DNA of 64,000 nucleotides, taken from Methylocystis echinoides (lineage in GTDB: Bacteria > Pseudomonadota > Alphaproteobacteria > Rhizobiales > Beijerinckiaceae). Made by a program: the position numbers and the translations under genes. The stretch is taken from NCBI RefSeq assembly GCF_040687965.1, contig NZ_CP156084.1, forward strand, positions 186,001-250,000. Reading direction: 5' to 3'. Below are positions 16,690 through 25,685 of the stretch, piece by piece. How positions within the stretch are numbered: position 1 is the stretch's first letter; each line of letters starts with the position of its first letter. The notes below the pieces were generated by a model. That model was not told the DNA's origin. It was given only the letters and a program-made list of their open reading frames with translations, and searched no databases.

Positions 16690-17568
16690 GTGAAGCACAC
16701 CGCCCTTGCCATCGCCCTCGCATGCGCCCTCGCCGCGCCGGCCGTCGCCGAGGAGGCCACGCCCACCGCGCCCAAGCCCGCGGAGGCAAAACCGGCTGAG
16801 GCCAAGCCTGTGGAGGGCAAGCCTATTGAGGGAAAACCCGCGGAGGCCAAGCCGGCCGAGGCCAAAGGGTCGGAGGCTAAAGGATCGGAGGGCAAAGGAT
16901 CGGAGGCAAAGGGGCCTGAGGAAAAGCCCTCGGACGCGAAATCCGCAAAGCCCGGCAAGAAGGGCGCTAAGGCTGCCGCCGCCGCGAAGCCGGGCGAGCC
17001 GGTGCAGCTCGCCAATCCGGCGACCCCGCCCGAACCCGCCAAGCCGCTCACCCGCGACGAGGCGCTCAAGCGCGCCAACGCCTTTTTCAACGCCTCGCCG
17101 GTGATGACCGCGGATTTCGTGCAGATCGGCGCCGACGGCCTGCGCTCGGAGGGCAAGCTGCATGTGCAGCGCGCCGGCCGGGTGCGCTTCGAATATGCCC
17201 AGCCGGCGACCATGGAAGTCGTGGCGGACGGCGCGCAGGTCGCGGTGCGCGACCGAAAGCTGAATACGCAGGATCTCTATTTCATCAATCAGACGCCGCT
17301 CAAATTCCTGATGAAGGAGAAGATCGATCTGGACAAGGACGTCACCGTCCAGGACGTGCAGATCGACGACTCCGGCGTCACCATCTTCATCGAGGACAAG
17401 GCCACCTTCGGCGGCACCTCGCATCTGCGCCTGATCTTCGACCCGCGGTCGTTCAAGCTGAAACAATGGCAGGTAAAAGACCCGCAGGGCTACGAGACGC
17501 TGATCACGCTGTTCAATATCGATCAGACCAAGACGCCCGACCCGGCGCTGTTCAAGATCAGCAAATAA
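16690..17568 (+). CDS. lolA: Outer-membrane lipoprotein carrier protein LolA with a charged linker
   Basis: This 292-residue protein starts at GTG and has a signal peptide ending in AVA near residue 20. Residues 21-110 are a low-complexity stretch of Lys, Glu, Ala and Pro built from short repeats (EAKPAEAKPVEGKP style). The LolA fold starts at about residue 115 with ALKRANAFFNASPVMTADF, followed by GKLHVQRAGRVRFEY and LKQWQVKDPQG. LolA carries lipoproteins from LolCDE to the outer membrane. Family members are usually near 200 residues, so the linker is an insertion after the signal peptide. Downstream of ftsK, as often seen. Confidence 0.88.
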   Translation: MKHTALAIALACALAAPAVAEEATPTAPKPAEAKPAEAKPVEGKPIEGKPAEAKPAEAKGSEAKGSEGKGSEAKGPEEKPSDAKSAKPGKKGAKAAAAAKPGEPVQLANPATPPEPAKPLTRDEALKRANAFFNASPVMTADFVQIGADGLRSEGKLHVQRAGRVRFEYAQPATMEVVADGAQVAVRDRKLNTQDLYFINQTPLKFLMKEKIDLDKDVTVQDVQIDDSGVTIFIEDKATFGGTSHLRLIFDPRSFKLKQWQVKDPQGYETLITLFNIDQTKTPDPALFKISK

Positions 17569-17580
17569 GGGGGCTCCGCC

Positions 17581-17603
17581 GGGCTCGCCATGACGGCGAG
17601 CCC
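17581..17603. terminator. Hairpin between lolA and asd
   Basis: A perfect 9-base-pair stem (GGGCTCGCC and complement) with loop ATGAC lies between the converging stop codons of lolA and asd. It probably ends both transcripts. There is no T run. Confidence 0.6.
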
Positions 17604-17610
17604 GCGCTCG

Positions 17611-18645
17611 TTAAGCCGCCGCCTTCTTTGGCGTGAGCAGCTTGCGGTTCATCAGCACTTCGGCGATCTGCACCGCGTTTAACGCGGCGCCCTTGCGCAG
17701 ATTGTCGCTGACGCACCAGAGCACGAGGCCATTGTCGACCGTCGGGTCTTCGCGAATGCGCGAGATATAGGTCGCGTCCTCGCCCGCCGCCTCATGCGGC
17801 GTGATGTAGCCGCCGGGTTCGCGCTTGTCGATGACGAGCACGCCGGGCGCCTCGCGCAGGATGTCGCGCGCTTCGTCCGCCGAAATCGGATTTTCGAACT
17901 CGATGTTCACCGCTTCCGAATGCGAGATGAAGACCGGCACGCGCACGCAGGTCGCGACGAGCTTGATCTTCGGATCGAGGATCTTCTTCGTCTCCGCGAC
18001 CATCTTCCACTCTTCCTTGGTGAAGCCATCCTCCATGAAGACGTCGATCTGCGGAATGAGGTTGAAGGCGATGCGCTTGGGGAACTTCTTGGCTTCGACC
18101 GGGTCCGAGACGAAGACCGAGCGCGTCTGCGCGAAGAGCTCGTCCATCGCCTCCTTGCCGGCGCCCGAGACCGACTGATAGGTCGAGACCACGACGCGCT
18201 TGATCGTCGCGGCGTCATGCAGCGGCTTCAGCGCCACCACGAGCTGCGCCGTGGAGCAGTTCGGATTGGCGATGATGTTCTTCCTGGTGAAGCCCGCGGT
18301 CGCGTCGGCGTTCACCTCCGGCACGATCAGCGGCACGTCCGGGTCCATGCGCCAGGCCGAGGAATTGTCGATGACGACGCAGCCCTGCGCGCCGATCTTC
18401 GGCGACCATTCCTTCGAGACGCTTCCGCCCGCCGACATCAGGCAGATGTCGGTGTCGGAGAAGTCGTACGTGTCGAGATGCTTGCACTTCAGCGTCTTGT
18501 CGCCGAAGGAGACTTCAAGGCCGATCGAGCGCGAGGAGGCGAGCGGCACGACTTCCGACACGGGGAAGCGCCGCTCGGCCAGAATGTCGAGCATCTCGCG
18601 GCCCACATTGCCGGTGGCGCCGGCGACGGCGACCTTATACGCCAT
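17611..18645 (-). CDS. asd: Aspartate-semialdehyde dehydrogenase
   Basis: This 344-residue enzyme reduces aspartyl phosphate to aspartate semialdehyde for lysine/diaminopimelate, threonine and methionine synthesis. It shows GATGNVGREML near residues 9-19 (NADP-binding loop), the active-site ANPNCST with the catalytic cysteine at residue 130, SGAGKEAMDEL, and a His in FISHSEAVN. The length is that of the bacterial family. A small secreted protein gene lies 28 bases before it on the same strand. Confidence 0.97.
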   Translation of the reverse strand: MAYKVAVAGATGNVGREMLDILAERRFPVSEVVPLASSRSIGLEVSFGDKTLKCKHLDTYDFSDTDICLMSAGGSVSKEWSPKIGAQGCVVIDNSSAWRMDPDVPLIVPEVNADATAGFTRKNIIANPNCSTAQLVVALKPLHDAATIKRVVVSTYQSVSGAGKEAMDELFAQTRSVFVSDPVEAKKFPKRIAFNLIPQIDVFMEDGFTKEEWKMVAETKKILDPKIKLVATCVRVPVFISHSEAVNIEFENPISADEARDILREAPGVLVIDKREPGGYITPHEAAGEDATYISRIREDPTVDNGLVLWCVSDNLRKGAALNAVQIAEVLMNRKLLTPKKAAA

Positions 18646-18673
18646 TTTGAACTCCGTGCGGCCTTGGCCGATA

Positions 18674-19066
18674 TCAGAAGGGAAGTCCGACGGACATATT
18701 GCCCGACGGGGTCACGTTGACAGCGTTGCCCTGGCTCGGCGACGGGTCCGGGTCCTTGCTGTCCTTGGGCTTCGGCGGGGCCTTGCCAGGCGACCAGCCT
18801 TCGAGTTCGCCGAACTGACGGTTCGGCCCGGAAGCGGCGGCGCCGCCCTTTCCGCCCTGCGCCGGCTGCTGGGCGGCGGCGTCAGCGCCTTTCTTGCCCT
18901 TGCGCTTGACCTGAACAGAGGAAGCGCCGGACGAATCGAGCGCCTTGGGGTCGAGCTGCAATTCCTGAGCGAGGGCGGCTTCAAACCCAACGCCCATCAG
19001 GAACGCGGCGAGGAGGATAGATCCACGAAAAAGACGCGCGCTGGAACGCATAGCCTTGTTCTCCAT
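18674..19066 (-). CDS. Small secreted hypothetical protein
   Basis: This 130-residue protein (start at MENKAMRSS; an alternative start lies six residues later) has a signal peptide ending in ALAQ. The mature part is low in hydrophobic residues and rich in Ala, Gly, Ser, Lys and Pro, ending SGNMSVGLPF. It has no cysteines and no recognisable domain. Located just upstream of asd and on the same strand, but its role is unknown. A disordered periplasmic or surface protein is inferred. Confidence 0.6.
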   Translation of the reverse strand: MENKAMRSSARLFRGSILLAAFLMGVGFEAALAQELQLDPKALDSSGASSVQVKRKGKKGADAAAQQPAQGGKGGAAASGPNRQFGELEGWSPGKAPPKPKDSKDPDPSPSQGNAVNVTPSGNMSVGLPF

Positions 19067-19270
19067 GAAACAGTCAGCCGTCCTAACCCCGCAAGGCGGC
19101 GGGATCAAGCGCCGGGATCACCGGGGCCTGCGCCTCTGAGGAGCAACTGGCCAAGGCGGCCCGCCCTTTGAGACGCGCGCGGCGCTGGCGTCTTGGGCGA
19201 AGTCAAAGATCGCGCCGAAAGCCGCCGCAGGGGGGGTCGCGTGCGGGCGCGCCCCAAAGTCCCCGGAGGG

Positions 19271-20050
19271 TCACCCCTCCTGCCGGGCGATCGCCATGTT
19301 CTTCAATTCGGCGATGGCCTTCGCCGGCGACAGCCCCTTGGGGCAGACCTTGGTGCAGTTCATGATCGTATGACAGCGGTAGAGACGGAAGACGTCGTCG
19401 ACATAGCCGAGCCGCTCGTCGATCGCCTCGTCGCGCGAATCCTGCACCCAGCGGAATGCCTGGAGCAGCGCCGCCGGCCCGAGGAAGCGGTCGGAGTTCC
19501 ACCAATAGCTCGGACAGGCGGTCGAACAACAGGCGCAGAGGATGCACTCGTAAAGGCCGTCGAGCTTGGCGCGGTCTTCCGGCGACTGCAGCCGCTCCTT
19601 CTCCGGATTGACGCCGGCGTGCAGCCAGGGCTCGATCGCCGCATGCTGCTCGTAGAAAATCGTGAGGTCCGGCACGAGGTCCTTCACCACGCCCATATGC
19701 GGCAGCGGGTAGAGTTTGATCGGCCCCTCGATCTCGTCCATGCCCTTGGTGCAGGCGAGCGCATTCACCCCGTCGATATTCATCGAACAGGAGCCGCATA
19801 TGCCCTCGCGGCAGGAGCGGCGGAACGTCAGCGACGGATCGACCTTGTTCTTGATCCAGATGATGGCGTCGAGGACCATCGGCCCGCAGTCGTCCGTATC
19901 GACGAAGAAGGTGTCGATGCGCGGATTGGCGTCGCTGTCGGGATTATAGCGATAAATCTTGAGCTCACGCAGATTGGCCGCGCCCTCCGGCTTCGGCCAG
20001 ACCTTGCCCTCGGCGACGACGGAGTTCTTGGGGAGGGTGAATTCGACCAT
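19271..20050 (-). CDS. sdhB: Succinate dehydrogenase iron-sulfur subunit
   Basis: This 259-residue subunit carries the three iron-sulfur clusters of complex II: the plant-type [2Fe-2S] site CREGICGSC with its upstream and downstream cysteines, [12 protein letters not shown] for the [4Fe-4S] cluster, and [14 protein letters not shown] for the [3Fe-4S] cluster. It passes electrons from the flavin of SdhA to ubiquinone. Its ATG follows the sdhA stop after one base, so translation is likely coupled. It is the last gene of sdhCDAB. Confidence 0.97.
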   Translation of the reverse strand: MVEFTLPKNSVVAEGKVWPKPEGAANLRELKIYRYNPDSDANPRIDTFFVDTDDCGPMVLDAIIWIKNKVDPSLTFRRSCREGICGSCSMNIDGVNALACTKGMDEIEGPIKLYPLPHMGVVKDLVPDLTIFYEQHAAIEPWLHAGVNPEKERLQSPEDRAKLDGLYECILCACCSTACPSYWWNSDRFLGPAALLQAFRWVQDSRDEAIDERLGYVDDVFRLYRCHTIMNCTKVCPKGLSPAKAIAELKNMAIARQEG

Positions 20051-20051
20051 C

Positions 20052-21884
20052 TCAGTAGACCCTCGCCTTCGGCTCGATATAAGCGACCTCATTCGTCATC
20101 GTGTAGCTGTGCACCGGCCGGTTATCGATCGACACGGTCTTCTTGTCGCGATCAATCGCCGCCAGCGTATGCTTCATCCAGTGCTTGTCGTCGCGCTCAG
20201 GGAAATCCTCGCGGGCGTGCGCGCCGCGAGACTCCTTGCGGTTCGCCGCGGACTCGATCGTCACCGCCGCCTGCACGATGAGATTGTCGAACTCCAGCGT
20301 CTCGACGAGATCGGAGTTCCAGATCAGCGAGCGATCCGTGACCTTCACGTCCGCCGCTTCTTGCCAGACTTCATGAACGCCGGCGACGCCTTCCGCGAGC
20401 ACTTCGCCGGTGCGATAGACCGCGCAATGCGACTGCATCACGCGCTGCATCCTGTCGCGCAGCGTCGCCGTGGACGTCTCGCCATTGGCGTTGCGGAAGA
20501 AGTCGAGGCGCGCGAGCGGCAATTCGGCGGAATCGGCCGGGAGCTCCGGCTGCGACTGGCCAGGCTTGACGAGTTCCGCGGCGCGCAGGCCCGCGGCGCG
20601 GCCGAAGACGACGAGGTCGATGAGCGAGTTGGAGCCGAGACGGTTTGCGCCATGCACGGAGACGCAGGCCGCCTCTCCGAGCGCCATCAGCCCCGGCACG
20701 ACGGCGTCCGGATCGTCGCCGACCTTGCGCAGCACTTCGCCGTGATAATTCGTCGGGATGCCGCCCATGTTGTAATGCACGGTCGGCAGGATCGGGATCG
20801 GCTGGCGCGTCACGTCGACGCCGGCGAAAATCTTGGCGCTCTCCGAAATGCCCGGCAAACGTTCGTGCAAAATTTGCGGATCGAGATGCTCGAGGTGCAA
20901 ATAGGCGTGGTCCTTGCGCTTGCCCACGCCCCGGCCTTCGCGAATTTCGACGGTGATGGCGCGCGAAACCATGTCGCGCGGCGCGAGGTCCTTCACGGAA
21001 GGCGCATAGCGCTCCATGAAGCGCTCGCCCTCGCTGTTGGTCAGATAGCCGCCTTCGCCGCGCGCGCCCTCGGTGATGAGGCAGCCCGCGCCGTAAATGC
21101 CGGTCGGGTGGAACTGCACGAACTCCATGTCCTGCAGCGGCAGGCCGGCGCGCAGCACCATGGCGTTGCCGTCGCCGGTGCAGGTATGCGCCGAGGTCGC
21201 CGAGAGATAGGCGCGGCCATAGCCGCCGGTCGCGAGCACGGTGAGCGCCGAGCGGAAGCGATGGATCGTGCCGTCGTCGAGCTTGAGGCAGACGACGCCG
21301 CGGCAGGCGCCCTCGGCGTCCATGATGAGGTCGATCGCGAAATATTCGACGAAGAATTTCGTCTCATGCTTGAGCGCCTGGCCGTACATCGTATGCAGCA
21401 TGGCGTGGCCGGTGCGGTCGGCGGCGGCGCAGGTGCGCTGCGCAGGCGGACCCTTGCCATAGTCGGTGGTCATGCCGCCGAAGGGGCGCTGATAGATCGT
21501 GCCCTCGGTCGTGCGCGAGAAAGGCACGCCCCAGTGCTCGAGCTCATAGACCGCCTGCGGCGCGTTGCGGCACAGATATTCGATCGCGTCCTGGTCTCCG
21601 AGCCAGTCGGAGCCCTTGACGGTGTCGTACATGTGCCATTTCCAGTCGTCCGGCCCCATGTTGCCGAGCGCTGCGGCGACGCCGCCCTGGGCCGCGACGG
21701 TATGCGAACGGGTCGGAAAAACCTTGGTGACGCAGGCGACGTTCAAACCCGCCTTGGCGCAGCCGACGACCGCGCGCAGACCGGCGCCGCCGGCGCCGAC
21801 GACCACGACGTCGAATGTGTGGTCGGTGATCGGATAGGCCCGTCCGCCGACGGAAACGGAAGTCGCAGCGTCAGTGGCAACCAT
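20052..21884 (-). CDS. sdhA: Succinate dehydrogenase flavoprotein subunit
   Basis: This 610-residue catalytic subunit oxidises succinate to fumarate. It has the FAD-binding [12 protein letters not shown] near residue 26, the [11 protein letters not shown] segment with the histidine that binds FAD covalently, [10 protein letters not shown] and TEGARGEGG of the active site, and [11 protein letters not shown] near the C-terminus. The ATG at 21884 is chosen over a longer frame that would extend into sdhD. It lies between sdhD and sdhB in the usual alphaproteobacterial order. Confidence 0.97.
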   Translation of the reverse strand: MVATDAATSVSVGGRAYPITDHTFDVVVVGAGGAGLRAVVGCAKAGLNVACVTKVFPTRSHTVAAQGGVAAALGNMGPDDWKWHMYDTVKGSDWLGDQDAIEYLCRNAPQAVYELEHWGVPFSRTTEGTIYQRPFGGMTTDYGKGPPAQRTCAAADRTGHAMLHTMYGQALKHETKFFVEYFAIDLIMDAEGACRGVVCLKLDDGTIHRFRSALTVLATGGYGRAYLSATSAHTCTGDGNAMVLRAGLPLQDMEFVQFHPTGIYGAGCLITEGARGEGGYLTNSEGERFMERYAPSVKDLAPRDMVSRAITVEIREGRGVGKRKDHAYLHLEHLDPQILHERLPGISESAKIFAGVDVTRQPIPILPTVHYNMGGIPTNYHGEVLRKVGDDPDAVVPGLMALGEAACVSVHGANRLGSNSLIDLVVFGRAAGLRAAELVKPGQSQPELPADSAELPLARLDFFRNANGETSTATLRDRMQRVMQSHCAVYRTGEVLAEGVAGVHEVWQEAADVKVTDRSLIWNSDLVETLEFDNLIVQAAVTIESAANRKESRGAHAREDFPERDDKHWMKHTLAAIDRDKKTVSIDNRPVHSYTMTNEVAYIEPKARVY

Positions 21885-21937
21885 AATCAAAGCCTTTGTT
21901 GTCGTCGTTTGAGCGGCTTTTTCGTCAGAAATCGCGC

Positions 21938-22333
21938 TTATTTGGGGGCGGCGATCAGCATGATCCCCAGCGTCCAGGCGGCGGCGATCGCGATGGATGC
22001 GACCTTGTTCCAATAAAGCGCCTTTTCCTGCAGCGCTGCGTCATGCACGTAGTCCTCGATGATCTCATTCATGCCCTGGCGGGCGTGGATCATGCCGACG
22101 ACGCCGAAGACGATGAGCACGATCGCCGGAATCGGATGCCCGATCTCGGCCTTGACGCCCTCGAGCGTTTTGCCGACGAGGCCCGCGAGCCACCAGGCGG
22201 ACAGGACGCCGAGCGGCGCCAGCGCATAGGAGGAGAGGCGCATGAAGCGGGCGTGGACCGAGCCCTCGTGATCCGAGACATAGGCCTCGCCCTGCCCCGT
22301 GCGCCCGCTTTTGAAGTGAGTCGGAACCGACAT
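21938..22333 (-). CDS. sdhD: Succinate dehydrogenase membrane anchor subunit D
   Basis: This 131-residue protein has three membrane helices after a soluble N-terminus that begins [20 protein letters not shown]. The [15 protein letters not shown] segment near residue 86 is typical of SdhD; it contributes to haem b and ubiquinone binding in complex II. It starts 14 bases after sdhC ends and precedes sdhA by about 50 bases. Confidence 0.92.
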   Translation of the reverse strand: MSVPTHFKSGRTGQGEAYVSDHEGSVHARFMRLSSYALAPLGVLSAWWLAGLVGKTLEGVKAEIGHPIPAIVLIVFGVVGMIHARQGMNEIIEDYVHDAALQEKALYWNKVASIAIAAAWTLGIMLIAAPK

Positions 22334-22347
22334 CTACGCGCCTTTCC

Positions 22348-22755
22348 TCAGCCGACGAGAGACTTGAGAACCCAGAGCAGCAACGTCAGGCCGACGCCGC
22401 CGTAGAGCGTCGCCTGAGCCAGAAGCTCGCGGCCTTGTGGGTCCATGTAGAGACCGCGATCCCACAGCGCGTGCCGAACCCCGCCGAGCGTGTGATGGAA
22501 AATCGCCCAGGTGATGAGGAAGACGATCAAGCCGCCGATGAAGCCCGAGGCGAGCCAGCCGGTGAGCGCGTGGAGAAAGCCCCCGAAGCCGGCCCCGAGC
22601 AGGTAAAGCGCGAGCAGCGCCATGCCCGCATAGAGCGCGACGCCGGTGATGCGGTGGGCCATGGACATGGCCATGGTCAGCCAGGGCCTGAAGATGGTCA
22701 GATGCGGCGACAGCGGGCGCTTCGCGGCGCGCTCGTCGATTCCGGCGTTTGCCAT
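22348..22755 (-). CDS. sdhC: Succinate dehydrogenase cytochrome b556 subunit
   Basis: This 135-residue protein starts the sdhCDAB operon. RPLSPHLTIFRPWLTMAMSM with SMAHRITGV is the SdhC signature, and HHTLGGVRHALWD in the second half supplies the haem b ligand histidine. Three membrane helices are predicted. The operon promoter should lie in the 128 bases between it and the MFS gene upstream. Confidence 0.95.
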   Translation of the reverse strand: MANAGIDERAAKRPLSPHLTIFRPWLTMAMSMAHRITGVALYAGMALLALYLLGAGFGGFLHALTGWLASGFIGGLIVFLITWAIFHHTLGGVRHALWDRGLYMDPQGRELLAQATLYGGVGLTLLLWVLKSLVG

Positions 22756-22883
22756 GCTTGCTTCCTCTTCCGCGCTTTTCCGGAATGTTTCCGAAAAACG
22801 CCCCCTCGGAGTGGATAATTCAAATGGTGCGGCGCCGCAACTCTACCATTTCCTGACCCGGTTCGAAGGATGAACCCTGTCCG

Positions 22884-24095
22884 TCACGGCGCGCGTCGTG
22901 CGGCTGTTGAGAGCGGAACGATCGCCACGAGGGATAGCGCCGCCAGAAGCCCGCCCGCGGCGAATGTCGCAGAGGGGCCGTAGAGGTCCCAAAGCTTGCC
23001 GGCGCCGAGGCTCGAAAGCAGCAGGGCGAGCCCGCCGGCCAGGTTGAAGACGCCGAAGGCCGTGCCGCGCAGCGCTCCCGGCGCCGCGTCGGCGACCAGC
23101 GCCGCGAACAGTCCCTGCGTCAGCCCCATATGCAGTCCCCATAGGGCGACGCCGACCCAGACCAGAGGGAGAGACGGCGCAACAGCGAGGGCGACGTCGG
23201 CGAGGAGCAGCACGCCCATCCCCGCCGCCAGCGGCGTCAATCGGTCGCCCTGGTCCGAGAAGGCGCCGGCGGGATAGGAGGCGCCCGCGTAAACGATATT
23301 CATGACGACGAGCACCAGCGGCGCGAGCGCGTCCGGCAAGCCGACGGAGGCGGCCTTGAGAATCAGAAAGGCTTCCGAAAAACGCGCCAGGCCGAAGAGC
23401 GTTGCCACCGCCACAATCAGCCAGAAACAGCCGCCGAGCCGCTTCAACTCGTCCCAGTGAAGCGGAAAGCGCGCCGGGCGAGACGGGCGCGTATCGGCCG
23501 GCTCGCTGACGCCGGCGGCGAGAACGAGGACGGCGAGCGCGGCGGGAATCGTCGCCACCCAGAATACGGCGCGCATATCGTCGACCGTCAGCCACATGGC
23601 GAGAATCGCGACGGCGGGGCCGAGAAAGGCGCCGACCGTGTCGAGCGATTGCCGCAGGCCGAAAGCGGCGCCGCGCAATTCCGGCGGCGTGACGTCGGCG
23701 ACCAGCGCGTCGCGCGGCGCGCCGCGAACGCCCTTGCCCACCCGGTCGATGAAGCGCGCCGCCATCACCCAGGCGACATTGGGCGCCAGCGGAAACATCG
23801 GCTTGGTCGCGGCCGCGAGCCCGTAGCCCAGGATCGCCAGCAGCTTCCGACTCGCGAACCAATCCGAAACGGCGCCCGAAAAAACTTTGACCACCGAGGC
23901 TGTCGCTTCGGCGACGCCCTCGATCACGCCGACCTCCGCCATCGTCGCCCCCATGGCGCCGACGAGATAGAGGGGCAGCAGCGCATGGATCATCTCGGAC
24001 GAGAAATCCATCAGCAGGGAGACAACCCCCAGCGCCCAGACGCTCGACGGGATCTGACGGAGGCGGGCGTAGCGGAGGGGCGAATCGTCGATCAT
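22884..24095 (-). CDS. Major facilitator superfamily transporter
   Basis: This 403-residue protein has twelve predicted membrane helices. The loop after helix 4 reads FIDRVGKGVRGAPRDAL, a motif of MFS exporters related to multidrug or metabolite efflux; MDFSSEMIHALLPLYLVG in the first helix is also typical of this subgroup. The ATG at 24095 is preferred because it begins just before the first conserved segment; the frame upstream is arginine-rich and unconserved. Substrate unknown. It is upstream of sdhC on the same strand. Confidence 0.85.
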   Translation of the reverse strand: MIDDSPLRYARLRQIPSSVWALGVVSLLMDFSSEMIHALLPLYLVGAMGATMAEVGVIEGVAEATASVVKVFSGAVSDWFASRKLLAILGYGLAAATKPMFPLAPNVAWVMAARFIDRVGKGVRGAPRDALVADVTPPELRGAAFGLRQSLDTVGAFLGPAVAILAMWLTVDDMRAVFWVATIPAALAVLVLAAGVSEPADTRPSRPARFPLHWDELKRLGGCFWLIVAVATLFGLARFSEAFLILKAASVGLPDALAPLVLVVMNIVYAGASYPAGAFSDQGDRLTPLAAGMGVLLLADVALAVAPSLPLVWVGVALWGLHMGLTQGLFAALVADAAPGALRGTAFGVFNLAGGLALLLSSLGAGKLWDLYGPSATFAAGGLLAALSLVAIVPLSTAARRAP

Positions 24096-24318
24096 ATCGG
24101 GGCCTGTTCTCGCGCGGCTTCTAGCACGAGAGGTCCGGGAGGACACTCACCCCACCCCTCTTCCCGCAAGCGGGAGAAGCGGCGTTCGCGATCTGGCGCA
24201 CGCGCCTGCGGGGAGAGGGCGCCGGGAGGCGCGGCGAATATTGAGAAATGTTGGAGAGCCGGCCGCTTGCCGGACCCGAACCTCCCTCTAACTCCGGCGA
24301 AGGAGAGAGGAGCGTCAG

Positions 24319-24441
24319 ATGCGGGCGCAGTCCAGCTATCGCTATAATTATCGCTTCATCGCCCAGGCGGCGCTCATTGGCGTGATGCTGGCGGCGGTGG
24401 ATTTCGGCCTCTTCGAGGCTCTGAGCCACATGATGCGCTAG
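24319..24441 (+). CDS. Putative 40-residue single-pass membrane peptide
   Basis: This frame of 41 codons follows a strong AAGGAGAGAGGAG site. The peptide starts MRAQSSYRYNYRFIAQ and continues with one hydrophobic helix (about residues 15-35) and ends SHMMR. Arginines before the helix suggest the N-terminus stays inside. It lies between the MFS gene and the ferritin-like gene, divergent from the former and convergent with the latter. Coding is inferred from the ribosome site and composition only. Confidence 0.5.
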   Translation: MRAQSSYRYNYRFIAQAALIGVMLAAVDFGLFEALSHMMR

Positions 24442-24447
24442 CGCGCC

Positions 24448-24924
24448 TCAAGGGTCGATGGGCAAAGCGTCGCCGGCGGCGTGCGCGGCGATCCACTTGC
24501 GCAATTCGGAGACGTGGTCGCGCTCCTCCTCGGCGAACTCCTTCGCGAGGATCCTGGTCTCCGGGTCGTCCGTGTTGTCGTGAACCGACTGGTAGTAGTC
24601 GAGTCCCGCCATTTCCGCCTGAAGCGCGATTTTCAGCGCCTCTTCGCGGCCTATGAACGGATCGGCGCCCCAAATCGCGGCGCTTTCCGGGCTCTCGAGA
24701 TCAGGCCAGACGAACTCCTCGGGACGCAGCTCCGGCAGCTCGCGGAACCCCGACCGGGCGCGCGCGTCGGAGAGATGCAGGCGCGAATAGTCGGCAAGCC
24801 GACGAAACAACTTGCTGACCTTCGGATTGCCGTTCGTCGACATGGCGTCGGCGAGCTGGTCGAAACGCATGGCGGCTTCCGCCTCCAGCTGGACGGCGTG
24901 AGCGAGAAAATCCTCGACCTTCAT
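24448..24924 (-). CDS. Ferritin-like (rubrerythrin-type) diiron protein
   Basis: This 158-residue protein is helical, with carboxylate and His-bearing motifs spaced as in ferritin-like four-helix bundles: AVQLEAEAAMRFDQLA near residue 10, SRLHLSDAR, IALQAEMAGLDYYQ near 105 and KEFAEEERDHVSEL near 131. The EEERDH segment matches an E..H metal ligand pair. It probably binds a di-iron centre and handles peroxide or iron. The ATG at 24924 is used; the upstream frame is not conserved in character. Confidence 0.75.
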   Translation of the reverse strand: MKVEDFLAHAVQLEAEAAMRFDQLADAMSTNGNPKVSKLFRRLADYSRLHLSDARARSGFRELPELRPEEFVWPDLESPESAAIWGADPFIGREEALKIALQAEMAGLDYYQSVHDNTDDPETRILAKEFAEEERDHVSELRKWIAAHAAGDALPIDP

Positions 24925-25041
24925 GACCTGATCCTTGGGAGCAAGGCGCAAAACAAAACGGCGCGCTGAAGCATTATCGCGCGCCGTTTCCGCCTCTCCA
25001 AGACCATATGCTAGGCGGTTCGCCTGCATTGGCGGCGCCTC

Positions 25042-25551
25042 TTATTTCCCCGCGATCTCTATTTTCTTCTCTTCAGTCTTGGTCTGGACCGCCTTCGGCA
25101 GGGTCACCTTGAGCACCCCCTTGTCGAAAGACGCGGAGATGTTGGCGACGTCGACGTTCTCGGGCAAATGGAAGCTGCGCCTGAATGAGCCGTAGCGCCG
25201 TTCGGAGAAGAACATGCCTTCCTTTTTCTCCTCGCGCTCCATTTTCTTCTCGCCGTGAATGACGAGCGCGCCGCCGGCGAGCTTCACTTCGACGTCCTTC
25301 TCATCGAGGCCCGGAAGCTCCGCCGTCACTTCGTAATCCTTGTCGCGCTCGACGAAGTCGACAGGCGGCGTGCCCTGCCAACCCATGAATCCGAACGGCT
25401 CCAGTCCGCCGCCGCGCTTTTGCAACGGCGCTTCGTCGAAGAAGCGGTCGAGCTGACGACGCAGCGCCTCGAAGGGGCGCCAGTCCCAGAGATCGGGAGA
25501 GATCAATGCGCCGCCGTCCTTTTTTTCCGGGGCGTTTTGCTCTTGAGCCAT
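25042..25551 (-). CDS. Small heat shock protein, Hsp20/alpha-crystallin family
   Basis: This 169-residue protein has the alpha-crystallin domain at about residues 60-155, with PPVDFVERDKDYEVTAELPG, LVIHGEKKMEREEK, and the GVLKVTLPK signature near residue 150. The N-terminus carries the usual aromatic DLWDWRPFEALRRQLDRFF segment. It acts as an ATP-independent holdase for unfolding proteins. The ATG at 25551 follows AGGAGAAAA. A heat-shock-type promoter is visible upstream. Confidence 0.95.
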   Translation of the reverse strand: MAQEQNAPEKKDGGALISPDLWDWRPFEALRRQLDRFFDEAPLQKRGGGLEPFGFMGWQGTPPVDFVERDKDYEVTAELPGLDEKDVEVKLAGGALVIHGEKKMEREEKKEGMFFSERRYGSFRRSFHLPENVDVANISASFDKGVLKVTLPKAVQTKTEEKKIEIAGK

Positions 25552-25631
25552 TTTTCTCCTCCGTTTCGTGATGATGCACAAATGACACAACAAAATTGAG
25601 CGAGGTTCGTCACCTTTTGACGACGTAGAAA

Positions 25632-25659
25632 TCGGGGCCGAAAATCAGCAATTCAAGCG
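25632..25659 (-). promoter_or_regulatory. Putative sigma-32 promoter of hsp20
   Basis: On the minus strand CTTGAA (25659-25654) is followed after 14 bases by CCCCGATT (25639-25632). This is close to the RpoH consensus (CTTGAA, 13-14 bases, CCCCATnT). It lies about 80 bases before the hsp20 start codon, which fits heat-shock control of that gene. Confidence 0.5.
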
Positions 25660-25685
25660 CGACGCTTTGCGCCGAAACGTCGCGG

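Noticed and set aside
19959-22016. 685-codon open frame on the plus strand opposite sdhA
   Set aside because: It is antisense to a certain gene, is rich in Arg, Ala, His and Asp as GC-rich shadow frames are, and has no domain.
24096-24318. Repeat-like GC-rich segment between the MFS gene and the small peptide gene
   Set aside because: It resembles common alphaproteobacterial intergenic palindromes (CCCGCAAGCGGG), but no second copy was found in the window to define an element.
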